From: SZUA-448 sp045627185
GTDB lineage: Bacteria > Bacillota > Clostridia > Lachnospirales > Lachnospiraceae
Assembly: GCA_045627185.1 (NCBI GenBank)
Contig: JAZQNE010000041.1
Coordinates: 1 to 31,777, forward strand
Length of the DNA stretch: 31,777 nt
Reading direction: 5' to 3'
Below are positions 24,261 to 31,777 of the stretch, in pieces. The translations under genes were made by a program, and so were the position numbers. The notes under the pieces were generated by a model that saw nothing but the letters and a program-made list of their open reading frames with translations, was not told the DNA's origin and ran no database searches. The number at the start of each line of letters is the position of its first letter. Within the stretch, counting starts at the first letter, position 1.

Positions 24261-24281
24261 AATGACCTCCAAAAAATATTC

Positions 24282-25352
24282 TTATTGTACAGACTTTGCA
24301 AAATCATCAATAAACTCAAAAATCTTCGGAACTATGCCGGTATACGTCTTAAAGAAAGCGAAAACGCATACGGCAATGAAAAGGAGCATACCCCATGAAA
24401 TAAAAATCACACCGACCTGTTTTCCCTTTGACGATTCGCCTTCAACCGGCATAATTACAAACTGTTTCTTCACCAGACTAATAATAATGAACACAATTCC
24501 GGTTACAACCATCGACAGAAGGAAAATCAGCCATCCGAAAACCACCAAAGATGCCAGAATTGTTTCCAGACCCTGCTCAGATGCCAATGCCTCATACAAA
24601 ACATTATAATCACCTGAATTGAGTGCGTCCAAAACACTGTCATCCATCGTGCTGAAAAACCATTTGTAAATAGTAACTGTTCCGACGGATGTTGTAAGAT
24701 TTACACACATATGAAGCAGGATTGTGTAAATTATTCTGCCGGTTCTGAGATATACATATGCAAAGAAACCGCCGATTAGCGCTGCAAAAACTGCCTGCTG
24801 GAAGTTTCCGTGGAAAAGTCCGAACATAAGTCCCGATGCAACAATTGCAAGCGTTTCTCCGTAACCGGAAAGACGGTCAACAAGAACCTTTCTGAAAAGA
24901 AGTTCCTCAAAAATAGGAGCAAGAATTCCGACAACACCAACCATGATAAACTGATTTGTGTCAAAAACAATTCCCAGAAGGTCGGTAGTTGTTTCAAGTT
25001 GCTGTCCCGAAGAACCCGACATGGTAAGAATATAATGCGGAACAATTCCGATTACCGTTCCGATTCCTGCAAGACCTGCTGTTATGGCAACAAATTTCAA
25101 AAAACGTCCAAACGAAATATTGCTTTTTTCCCTTACGGTTATGGGAATATTTCCTGTAAGCAGAACGATGAACGGGAAACCCAGCGCATAATAGAGAATT
25201 GCCGTCATGGCAAGTGAAATATAATCTGAATATTCAACCGCAAAATCATAATAATAACGGTTCAGCACATAATTGGCCACAAGGCCGAGAACTGTGGTTA
25301 AAAAGGCAAATAGAAAAAATTTGAAACCTACTTTGCTTACTCTGTTGTACAT
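24282..25352 (-). CDS. CPBP/CAAX-type intramembrane metalloprotease
   Basis: This 356-residue protein has about eight hydrophobic segments. The Abi/CPBP signature is complete: EELLFRK (E149, E150, R154), FGLFHGNFQQ (H181) and HMCVN (H214, N218), which form the glutamate-histidine active site inside the membrane. Bacterial members process peptides, give bacteriocin immunity or act in signalling. A long soluble-ended C-terminal part adds two or three further helices. The start at 25352 has AGGGGG at good spacing; the longer frame to 25412 would run through the promoter. It is the first gene of the operon with the radical SAM enzyme (21 bases downstream), so maturation or release of that enzyme's product is a natural guess. 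Confidence 0.88.
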   Translation of the reverse strand: MYNRVSKVGFKFFLFAFLTTVLGLVANYVLNRYYYDFAVEYSDYISLAMTAILYYALGFPFIVLLTGNIPITVREKSNISFGRFLKFVAITAGLAGIGTVIGIVPHYILTMSGSSGQQLETTTDLLGIVFDTNQFIMVGVVGILAPIFEELLFRKVLVDRLSGYGETLAIVASGLMFGLFHGNFQQAVFAALIGGFFAYVYLRTGRIIYTILLHMCVNLTTSVGTVTIYKWFFSTMDDSVLDALNSGDYNVLYEALASEQGLETILASLVVFGWLIFLLSMVVTGIVFIIISLVKKQFVIMPVEGESSKGKQVGVIFISWGMLLFIAVCVFAFFKTYTGIVPKIFEFIDDFAKSVQ

Positions 25353-25383
25353 AAATAAGCCCCCTGAATCTATAGATATTTTC

Positions 25384-25412
25384 AGTTTACTACATTCCTT
25401 ATAATTTGTCAA
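25384..25412 (-). promoter_or_regulatory. Promoter of the protease - radical SAM - Cys-Ala operon
   Basis: On the minus strand: TTGACA (25412-25407), 17 bases, TAAACT (25389-25384), about 30 bases before the start codon. The -35 begins inside the T run of the terminator of the upstream ABC transporter operon. Confidence 0.75.
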
Positions 25413-25453
25413 AAAAAGAGGCTGTAAATCAATTTTTTCTTTGATTTACAGCC
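25411..25453 (-). terminator. Terminator of the ABC transporter operon
   Basis: A 13-bp perfect stem (25420-25432 with 25441-25453) has an 8-base loop and seven T residues on the minus strand (25417-25411). It lies about 80 bases after the stop of the second ABC gene. Confidence 0.9.
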
Positions 25454-25536
25454 GTTATTTTTCCTGCTTCGGATACATGACTTTTTACATCAGCCCGTTC
25501 TTTATTAATCATACGGTTTCGCATGTCGGGACTATG

Positions 25537-27303
25537 TCATCTGGCCAGCTCGTAATACAGGCCCTTCTTAGCCATAAGCTCTTCATGCGTGCCTTCCTCA
25601 GCAATTTCCTTATTGCTGATATAAAGGATACGGTCCGCATTTCTGATGGTTGAAAGTCTGTGAGCCACAATAAAAGCAGTCTTGTCTTTAATTATTACGT
25701 CAAGTGCCTCTTTAATCAGGCTTTCCGTTTCAGTATCGATGGCGCTTGTAGCCTCATCAAGAATAATTACTGAAGGGTTCTTAAGCACAATTCTTGCAAA
25801 ACTGATCAGCTGTTTTTCGCCTGCGGAAAGCTCAGCACCTTTTTCCTCAAGCATGTGCCCGTATCCGCCCGAAAGCCTTTGAATGAATTTATCAGCGAAT
25901 ATGGTTTTTGCAGCATTAATACAGTCTTCATCAGATGCATCCCACTTACCGTAGCGGATGTTGTCAAGGATGGTACCTTTGAAAATGAACGGGTCCTGCA
26001 TAAGAACGCCAACCTCTTTACGAAGCGAGTAAAGAGTTGCATCACGAACGTCAACATCGTCTATTGTAACACTGCCCTCACGTGTATCGTAGAAACGTGT
26101 AATCATGTTGATAACTGTTGTTTTACCGGCACCTGTGGGGCCTACAAGGGCAATTGTTTCACCCGGTTTTACATGAAGATCAAAATGCTCAAGAATGTTA
26201 ACACCCTCCTCGTAAGCGAAGGTAACATCGTTGAAATCAACCTTTCCGCGGACGTTTTCAAGAATTACGGCATCAGGCTTGTCCTGAATGTCAACGGGAT
26301 AATTGATTGTGTCAAATACCTGCTCGATATTTGAGCTGACCTGCGCAAGCTCCTGAATCATGTTTGAGAGCTGTGAGAGAGGGTCCTGGAAAGCGCCCAT
26401 ATAGCTTGTAAACGTAATGATTACACCGGCTGTGATAATATCATCTCCGGCAAGAATCATTGAAAGGGAAACACCGTAAATCAAAAGAGTTCCAAGGTGC
26501 CAGAAAATCATTACAACAGGATGGTTTATTCGCTGCCACAGCACAATATTCCACCATGTGTTCATGCTTTCTTCATGGATTTCCCTGTATGTTTCCTGAT
26601 TCTTCTCCGCACGGTTAAAGTTCTTGACAATCTGTTCACCCATTATGGATTCTACAAGAAAGGCCGAACGGTTGGAGTTCTTCGCACGCAGTTTTCTGTA
26701 TTTTTTCTTCAGGAAAGAACGAAGAACAAACACAATCGTCATCATGGGAATAACGGTTGCAAATACAATCAGACTGAGGCGCGGGCTGATTTCAAGCATG
26801 AAAACGGTTACCACAACAAGCTTAACAAGGTAAACTGCAAACATCATGATGTAGTTCGAGAAGAAATCAGCAAGGCCGTTAATGTATTCCGTTACACGCA
26901 CAACAATTTTGCCATCGGGACGGTTATCAAAATAATCAAATGACAGCTGCTGCAGGCGGTTGAAAATATCGGTACGGATATTTGTGATTATGCCAAGGCC
27001 CATTTTGCCCATGCTTCTTGCCTGAATGAACGATGCAAGGATTTCCATTACGGACAGGACAACCAGACAGCTCCCAACAAGAATCAGCTGGCGGTAATCC
27101 TTATTTACAACCACTTCATCAACAATAAGCTTCAAAAGCCTTGGCGGGAGAAGTGAAACAACGGATGCAATTACCATCATTCCCATCACAAGGAACAGCA
27201 CCTTTTTGTACGGAACCACGTATTTCATGGTCTTTACAAGCTGCCTGAAGTTTATCTTGTTCTTTATTTTTTCATCCTCATAGTAGGTGTTTCGATTAGC
27301 CAT
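25537..27303 (-). CDS. ABC exporter-fold half-transporter with canonical ATP site (partner of the fusion)
   Basis: This 588-residue protein has a six-helix exporter-type membrane domain (about 20-325) followed by an ATP-binding cassette (about 345-580). Motifs are Walker A GPTGAGKT (388-395), signature LSAGEKQ (492-498), Walker B IILDEATSAID (513-523, canonical Glu) and H548. The upstream protein's cassette has a degenerate Walker B Glu, so the two fit the pattern of a heterodimeric transporter with one consensus and one degenerate site. Its ATG overlaps the stop of the upstream gene by 8 bases (27296-27303), so translation is coupled. The start uses GGGGGT. The substrate is unknown; the neighbouring genes point to an oligosaccharide or glycan fragment. 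Confidence 0.92.
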   Translation of the reverse strand: MANRNTYYEDEKIKNKINFRQLVKTMKYVVPYKKVLFLVMGMMVIASVVSLLPPRLLKLIVDEVVVNKDYRQLILVGSCLVVLSVMEILASFIQARSMGKMGLGIITNIRTDIFNRLQQLSFDYFDNRPDGKIVVRVTEYINGLADFFSNYIMMFAVYLVKLVVVTVFMLEISPRLSLIVFATVIPMMTIVFVLRSFLKKKYRKLRAKNSNRSAFLVESIMGEQIVKNFNRAEKNQETYREIHEESMNTWWNIVLWQRINHPVVMIFWHLGTLLIYGVSLSMILAGDDIITAGVIITFTSYMGAFQDPLSQLSNMIQELAQVSSNIEQVFDTINYPVDIQDKPDAVILENVRGKVDFNDVTFAYEEGVNILEHFDLHVKPGETIALVGPTGAGKTTVINMITRFYDTREGSVTIDDVDVRDATLYSLRKEVGVLMQDPFIFKGTILDNIRYGKWDASDEDCINAAKTIFADKFIQRLSGGYGHMLEEKGAELSAGEKQLISFARIVLKNPSVIILDEATSAIDTETESLIKEALDVIIKDKTAFIVAHRLSTIRNADRILYISNKEIAEEGTHEELMAKKGLYYELAR

Positions 27304-30300
27304 TTAAAGACACCCCCTCTGCCAGAGCATCGTAATCAATAACACTGTGCTGCTGCTCCTGCTGGATGTTGTATACCTTTGCAAAGCTTCCGCCGAGTGC
27401 CATAAGCTCATCAAAGGTACCTCTTTCAACAATTTCACTGTCTCTCAGATAAATGATTTCATCGCATTCCACAACGGAGGAGAAACGGTGGGCCGTGATA
27501 ATAACAGTCTTTTCGGAATAATTCTCACGGATATTCTTTAAGAGTTCCCTCTCAGTTCCTACATCAAGGGCACTTGTGGAATCATCAAGTACGAATACAG
27601 GCGCATTTTTCAGGAATGCACGGGCGATGGAAAGTCTCTGCTTCTGGCCACCTGAAATGCCAAGGCCTCTTTCACCGACAATTGTCTCATAGCGGTCTGC
27701 AAGGGCATCGATGAAGTGGTTTGCCTTTGCCTGTTCGGCAGCGTCGGTAACCATCTTCTTTTCGGCGTCGGGCTTACTGAAGGCAATGTTTGATTCGATT
27801 GTATTCGAGAACAGGAAAACGTCCTGGAAAACGTAGGAGTACATATCACGCAGATTCTTCAGCGTGAAATCCTTAATGTCATATCCGTCGATTGTAATTT
27901 GGCCGCCGGTAATATCCCTGATACGCACAAGCGTCTTTAAGAGTACACTCTTGCCGGAGCCTGTCTCACCAACGATTCCGACCTTTTTGCCGTAGGGAAT
28001 GTCAAGGTTGATGTGCTTTATGACATCCTGGCCGTCAATCGTAAGGGAAACATCGGTAAGGGTAATGTGCGGAGCATCGCTTCTGAGCGTATTTTCACCG
28101 ATTTCAGAGACCTTACTCTCCTTCTCCATAAAGCCCTTAAGCGCAAGTCCCGCAATAAGCTGCTGCTGCATATTGAAGATATGGTTGTTAAGGCCTGTAA
28201 TGTTGTTCATGATTCGCATTACATAGGTGGATGAAGTAAGAATATAGCCTGTTAACAGCTTACCGTTCATGACAAGTACAGCACCGATGATGATTGTACT
28301 GATGTATGCAATCTGCTTGATCGCATTGAAGGTAAGGTCGAACCTTGAAGAAAGCCAGATCTGATTAAGCCTTGCCGTCTTAAACTCAAGATTAACGCCC
28401 TCAAATTTTTCTTTTTCAAGGTCTTCATTTGTAAAGGAACGCACAATTCTTACACCGGCAATGTTTTCCTGCGTTGTAAGATTCATTTTGGCACTCTTGG
28501 CACGAATTTCACCAAAATTGATTTTGGCCTGCTTCTTAAAGTTACGAACCGTCATAATCAGAAACGGAGCAAGTACAGCCGGAGCAATGAGGAACGAAAA
28601 ATCAAGTGTTGCAATCAGTATGAAGGTTGCAATGAACATGAATATGGCATCAATGAAATAAGGAATTCGATGCGAAAACAGTTCCTTGAACATGATTGTA
28701 TCGCTGTTCATTATCTGAAGAAGCTCACCGGAGTTGTAATCGGAAATGGTCTGGGAATCGAGTTCCATAAGCTTTCTGTAGGTCGCATACCTCAGTTCCG
28801 TTTCAAGGTTCAGACCTACTCTTTCCTGCAAAAGATCACGCGTATAAATAAACACGATTCGAAGCAGGAAAAGTATTGAATAAACAAGCGCAACGGAAAA
28901 GAACAGCTTCATTGTATGAACTTCCCCGTATTTTCCCGTAAGAAGGAAGTGGAACACACTTCCGCTGTCTTCCTTAACTTTCTCAGAATGAATGCAGTAA
29001 TCAATCAGGAATCCCGAAAGAAGCGGAATCAGAAGTTCCGCAAAAATGCCCAGAATGCTCATGATTTCAGCAATTATGGCTATGGGCATGCTTTTCTTAA
29101 AATACTTGAAACCAAAGCTTAATGTGCCGGGCTGTCTTTTCTTTCTGCCCTGTTTTTTAGGGTAAACACCGCCCGGATAAAGGGTTGATGAATAAAGGCG
29201 TTTGTCCTGCGGAACAGGTTTTCCGCTTCCGGGCTTTGAAATTTTAGTTTTTCTGCCCGAATAAATACAGAGAGTTTTTGAATTGTAGGTAATAACATCC
29301 TCAACTCCGCGTCCGAACAGGTCACCGTGAAGAACGTAACCATCGTTAGGGAATTCAACAACACGTTCCATGGCGGAATTATAAAGCGCAGGGCAAAGGC
29401 CGCCGCCTCTTCTGTACGCAAGGATGTAGTCTTTTCCGTCTCCGTTCCAGTTGCTTAAAAGATCAACAATAGTAAGCCAGCCCTTGGTGGTACGGTCTTC
29501 CTTCCAGAGCTCTTTTCCTTCGCTGTCAATCAGGAAAATACCGTCTTTTCCGTCCCACTGGCCCTTGTAGCCGTCTCCTCTTCTGATTCGGTCAAGGCCT
29601 GCAATCTGAAGCCCCGGCGCACCCTTTACGAAGTGGCCCGGACATACGTGCTGGGACTCAATTGATCCTTCATAACGCCAGAGTTCTTTGCCGTCCCTGT
29701 CATACAGGCATGTAACAGAGCCACCTACAAGCATTTCATATTTGCCGTCATTGTTAACGTCAGCAACCCACAGGCAGTCAGCATGATCCTCAAGGTTCTG
29801 ACAGGACCAGAGCATTTTCCCGTTATGGTCAAGCAGGTCATACCCTGCCATAACCTCATCAAAACCGTCTTCATTAATATCAAAGGCATACGGAAAATGC
29901 CCTATATTTCCTTCATGTGTCCAAAGCACCTGAAAATCATTGCTCATGGCCCACATCTTTTCATAGCGGTTTTTAAGTATGATTTCCTTCGCCCTTTCGC
30001 CGCCCGAAAGGTTGGCAATGATGATACAGTCATGCGCATAAGGGTCCGGAAGGTCATATTTTACTTTAACTTCACCGGTACGCCCGTCAAGCACGGTGAA
30101 CTTTTTATCCATTACACAGAGAACCTCAAGAAAACCGTCTCCGTCAATATCATAAATCTGAGCAGGGAAATCAGAGCCGAAATTACCGGCTTTTTCCTGC
30201 ACCTTCCCATGCTGCCAGAGCATTTCGCCCTCAAGGGAATAAGCGGTAACAGCCGTAATCTGATGAGGCACATAACGGTCATCAATTCCCGAATCTGCCT

Positions 30301-30406
30301 GAACAAAAACGATTTCCATTCTGCCGTCGTTATTAATATCACCAAGAAGGCCTTTGCCGTTTCCTGCAGCTGAAATATCAAATGAATGAATTAATTTTGC
30401 TTCCAT
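27296..30406 (-). CDS. FG-GAP/rhamnogalacturonan-lyase-like beta-propeller fused to an ABC exporter-fold half-transporter
   Basis: In this 1036-residue protein, residues about 1-385 form a repeat domain with Ca-binding-like D-x-[ND]-x-D-G loops (DINNDG 23, DIDGDG 86, DINEDG 176, DVNNDG 216) and strand pairs such as YSLEGEMLW, LDHNGKMLW and YDRDGKELW. This resembles the propeller of family PL11-type rhamnogalacturonan lyases. No signal peptide precedes it. A basic Pro/Gly linker (about 385-430) leads to a six-helix membrane domain (about 440-755) and an ATP cassette (about 775-1020): Walker A GETGSGKS (813-820), signature ISGGQKQR (917-924), Walker B VFVLDDS (D941, with D942 in place of the catalytic Glu) and H973. 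The reading frame is continuous with no slip. It lies 84 bases after the GH43-like gene. Whether the propeller is an active lyase or a binding domain is unknown. Confidence 0.88.
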   Translation of the reverse strand: MEAKLIHSFDISAAGNGKGLLGDINNDGRMEIVFVQADSGIDDRYVPHQITAVTAYSLEGEMLWQHGKVQEKAGNFGSDFPAQIYDIDGDGFLEVLCVMDKKFTVLDGRTGEVKVKYDLPDPYAHDCIIIANLSGGERAKEIILKNRYEKMWAMSNDFQVLWTHEGNIGHFPYAFDINEDGFDEVMAGYDLLDHNGKMLWSCQNLEDHADCLWVADVNNDGKYEMLVGGSVTCLYDRDGKELWRYEGSIESQHVCPGHFVKGAPGLQIAGLDRIRRGDGYKGQWDGKDGIFLIDSEGKELWKEDRTTKGWLTIVDLLSNWNGDGKDYILAYRRGGGLCPALYNSAMERVVEFPNDGYVLHGDLFGRGVEDVITYNSKTLCIYSGRKTKISKPGSGKPVPQDKRLYSSTLYPGGVYPKKQGRKKRQPGTLSFGFKYFKKSMPIAIIAEIMSILGIFAELLIPLLSGFLIDYCIHSEKVKEDSGSVFHFLLTGKYGEVHTMKLFFSVALVYSILFLLRIVFIYTRDLLQERVGLNLETELRYATYRKLMELDSQTISDYNSGELLQIMNSDTIMFKELFSHRIPYFIDAIFMFIATFILIATLDFSFLIAPAVLAPFLIMTVRNFKKQAKINFGEIRAKSAKMNLTTQENIAGVRIVRSFTNEDLEKEKFEGVNLEFKTARLNQIWLSSRFDLTFNAIKQIAYISTIIIGAVLVMNGKLLTGYILTSSTYVMRIMNNITGLNNHIFNMQQQLIAGLALKGFMEKESKVSEIGENTLRSDAPHITLTDVSLTIDGQDVIKHINLDIPYGKKVGIVGETGSGKSVLLKTLVRIRDITGGQITIDGYDIKDFTLKNLRDMYSYVFQDVFLFSNTIESNIAFSKPDAEKKMVTDAAEQAKANHFIDALADRYETIVGERGLGISGGQKQRLSIARAFLKNAPVFVLDDSTSALDVGTERELLKNIRENYSEKTVIITAHRFSSVVECDEIIYLRDSEIVERGTFDELMALGGSFAKVYNIQQEQQHSVIDYDALAEGVSLNG

Positions 30407-30490
30407 TTTCCCACGTTCCTTTATAGCAGATCATGCTATGCAATAACTCAACCAACAAAAATCAGACTCTGCTTTTTCTGCATTTGCAAA

Positions 30491-31396
30491 TTAGAAATCA
30501 ACTTCAGCATTTCTGTCACATACAAGATTTCCGTCCTTAATTGCAAGCTCCGCAACCTGAACATATGCCTTGTACAACTCATTATGAGGTTTTTCAAGAT
30601 GTGCGTCAAGGTCCGGGGTTGTAAAATATACAACCAAAGCCCGGCCGTCTTTAACAAGAACATCCGCGTGATGTCCTATACCCGCATCAGTAGGATGAGC
30701 CCCTGCATCGTTCAGAATATCACTGCAGCGTTCCCAGGTCTTGAAATCCGTTGATTTGTAAACAGCAAGCCCGCGCCAAAAGTCGCAAACCATCCAGATT
30801 GTTCCGCCAAATTCAAAAGCATTCGGGCCTTCCTGTGAGCAGTCGGAAATTTCTTCTCCAAGAACCTCCCAGTTATACAGATCCTTACTGATTGCAGCTG
30901 TTGTATGGCTGTGGTTGCGTTCATCCTTGAACCACATTTTATAAGTATCACTGTTGATTTTATAAACACATGCATCAATTACACGGTCTGATTTCAGGTC
31001 AATTTCACCCTTGAAATCCCAGTCCCAGATGTTGTCTGAAACATAATGCAGCATTTTCCGGCCGTAATTCCAGTTAACCGGCACACCCTGTACGTAAGAA
31101 ACAAACATATGGAATTCGCCCTCGGCAAAAATTATTTCAGGCGCCCAGAAGGTGTTTGTGCCATGCTCAAATTCAAGACCTTCAAGCGTTCCGCGATAAA
31201 GCCACGATGCACCGTCCTTACTTACCGCAACACCGATTTTCGTCCCGTGGACCCATGAAACGCCCACGGATATTTCAGTTGCCCTGCGTTGCGTATAAAA
31301 AAGATACCACATGTTTTCAAGGTGATTCCATACGATGACCGGATCTGTAGGGCTGCCGTAAATAGGATCTTCAAAGAGGGGTTTGGGTAATTTCAT
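30491..31396 (-). CDS. GH43-like five-bladed beta-propeller glycoside hydrolase, cytoplasmic
   Basis: This 301-residue protein without a signal peptide has GH43/GH32-clan-like features. SPTDPVIVWN carries a candidate catalytic Asp (D18) near the N-terminus. WAPEIIFAEGEFHMFVSY is a typical second-blade strand set, VIDACVYK holds D141 (candidate pKa-setting Asp), and EGPNAF holds E189 (candidate acid). Repeating W-x-F-Y and V-S-K-D-x-x-x-W strands mark successive blades. Such enzymes release arabinose, xylose or galactose units; the exact family and substrate are uncertain. GGAGG precedes the ATG. It is the first gene of the operon with the propeller-ABC fusion and its partner, suggesting it cleaves short oligosaccharides inside the cell. 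Confidence 0.8.
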   Translation of the reverse strand: MKLPKPLFEDPIYGSPTDPVIVWNHLENMWYLFYTQRRATEISVGVSWVHGTKIGVAVSKDGASWLYRGTLEGLEFEHGTNTFWAPEIIFAEGEFHMFVSYVQGVPVNWNYGRKMLHYVSDNIWDWDFKGEIDLKSDRVIDACVYKINSDTYKMWFKDERNHSHTTAAISKDLYNWEVLGEEISDCSQEGPNAFEFGGTIWMVCDFWRGLAVYKSTDFKTWERCSDILNDAGAHPTDAGIGHHADVLVKDGRALVVYFTTPDLDAHLEKPHNELYKAYVQVAELAIKDGNLVCDRNAEVDF

Positions 31397-31470
31397 GCTG
31401 AACCTCCGTGTTTTTTTCAGTGAAAAATCAGGAAAACCGGTTTCACATCTTTTTTATTCTTCTTAATCAG

Positions 31471-31499
31471 ATTATAATTCTTTCACATTCCGGAAGCAA
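31471..31499 (-). promoter_or_regulatory. Promoter of the glycan/ABC operon
   Basis: On the minus strand: TTGCTT (31499-31494), 17 bases, perfect TATAAT (31476-31471). A palindrome AAACCGGTTT (31434-31443) sits in the leader and might be an operator, but its short length makes that uncertain. Confidence 0.55.
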
Positions 31500-31651
31500 T
31501 CATGAAATGATGGGAAATGAACATTTTGAAAATTATGCAAAAAAGGTCCGAATCCTGCAAACGGGGATAGCACTGTACAAGAGCCGAATTCAAAAAACGG
31601 ACGGGGCACAATAAACTGCCTTTAACAGAGAATCCGACAGCGCACCAATAA
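31500..31651. other. Non-coding flank between the glycan operon promoter and the group II intron
   Basis: This is the 3' exon side of the intron. A short open frame on each strand exists but neither has a ribosome binding site or family resemblance. Nothing else is recognised. Confidence 0.5.
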
Positions 31652-31777
31652 ATCGAGTAGGAGGCGGTGACTAACCGCCGTCCTCTCACAGCACCGTACG
31701 TACCGTTCGGTATACGGCGCTTTCAATAGTTGACAAGTCGGATCGTAGCCATGTCGTTCTGTGAGCCAAGGAGTTGT
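31652..31777 (-). mobile_element. Group II intron, 3' end with domains V and VI (continues beyond the window)
   Basis: On the minus strand, 31721-31690 folds as domain V: AGCGCCGTA pairs with TACGGTGCT (9 bp, starting with the catalytic AGC). A distal TACC/GGTA stem has a GAAC tetraloop, and the 2-base CG bulge is in the right place. Next, 31688-31655 folds as domain VI with an unpaired A (opposite T31658) in TCCTACTC as the branch point, seven bases before a terminal AT. The 3' splice site is therefore about 31652. The intron body and any reverse transcriptase gene lie to the right, outside the window. Confidence 0.85.

Noticed and set aside
29140..29250. Frameshift or assembly error at the propeller-ABC junction
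   Set aside because: The frame is continuous through a long linker with sensible composition, and both domains look complete. It remains worth confirming with reads.
31434..31443. Operator AAACCGGTTT upstream of the GH43-like gene
   Set aside because: Only 10 bases and not extended by flanking symmetry, so chance is likely; mentioned only in the promoter entry.

Overview
The window looks like a chromosomal segment from a low-to-moderate-GC Firmicute, most likely a gut or rumen clostridium of the Lachnospiraceae type. This is inferred from several things: strong AGGAGG-type ribosome binding sites, TTGACA/TATAAT promoters with 17-base spacers, short rho-independent terminators, and the gene families present (TPM/zinc-ribbon pair, SPFH flotillin, radical SAM enzymes, heterodimeric ABC transporters, type IC-like glycan genes). 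No rRNA or tRNA was seen, so the genus cannot be fixed.

Layout. 1-118 is a nested palindromic REP-like element. 238-3885 (minus) holds two tandem paralogous lipoproteins under one promoter. 4042-6285 (minus) holds an iron-type alcohol dehydrogenase and a voltage-gated-type potassium channel. 6337-6897 (minus) is a truncated rhamnulokinase-like gene. 7105-8886 (plus) holds a flotillin and a tiny lipoprotein. 8939-13462 (minus) holds an ABC-F ATPase, a TPM-domain protein and a zinc-ribbon membrane protein. 13637-15215 (minus) holds endonuclease IV and a YkgJ-type cysteine-cluster protein. 15392-15573 is a 22-23 bp tandem repeat. 15653-17428 (plus) holds a 43-residue membrane peptide missed by usual length cut-offs, then glucose-6-phosphate isomerase. 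17429-18137 is a 0.7 kb AT-rich regulatory region carrying ten alternating AAGGTAAC-type sites and a 44-bp palindrome. It leads into malQ (18138-19619, plus). 19815-21461 (minus) is a degenerate-GGDEF/EAL protein.

Two clusters stand out. The first (21610-25352, minus) is a three-gene operon with its own promoter: a CPBP/CAAX-type intramembrane protease, a radical SAM/SPASM enzyme, and a membrane-anchored protein whose predicted cytoplasmic tail carries an alternating Cys-Ala run followed by a Gly-rich GGGRAGC motif. The arrangement suggests a peptide-modification system in which the radical SAM enzyme acts on the Cys-rich tail. The second (25537-31396, minus) is a carbohydrate operon: a GH43-like hydrolase without signal peptide, a 1036-residue protein fusing an FG-GAP/rhamnogalacturonan-lyase-like beta-propeller to an ABC exporter-fold half-transporter, and the partner ABC half. 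The two halves look like a heterodimer with one degenerate ATP site. Because both carbohydrate domains lack export signals, the substrate is probably handled in the cytoplasm.

The right edge (31652-31777, minus) is the 3' end of a group II intron, with recognisable domains V and VI. The rest of the intron lies outside the window.
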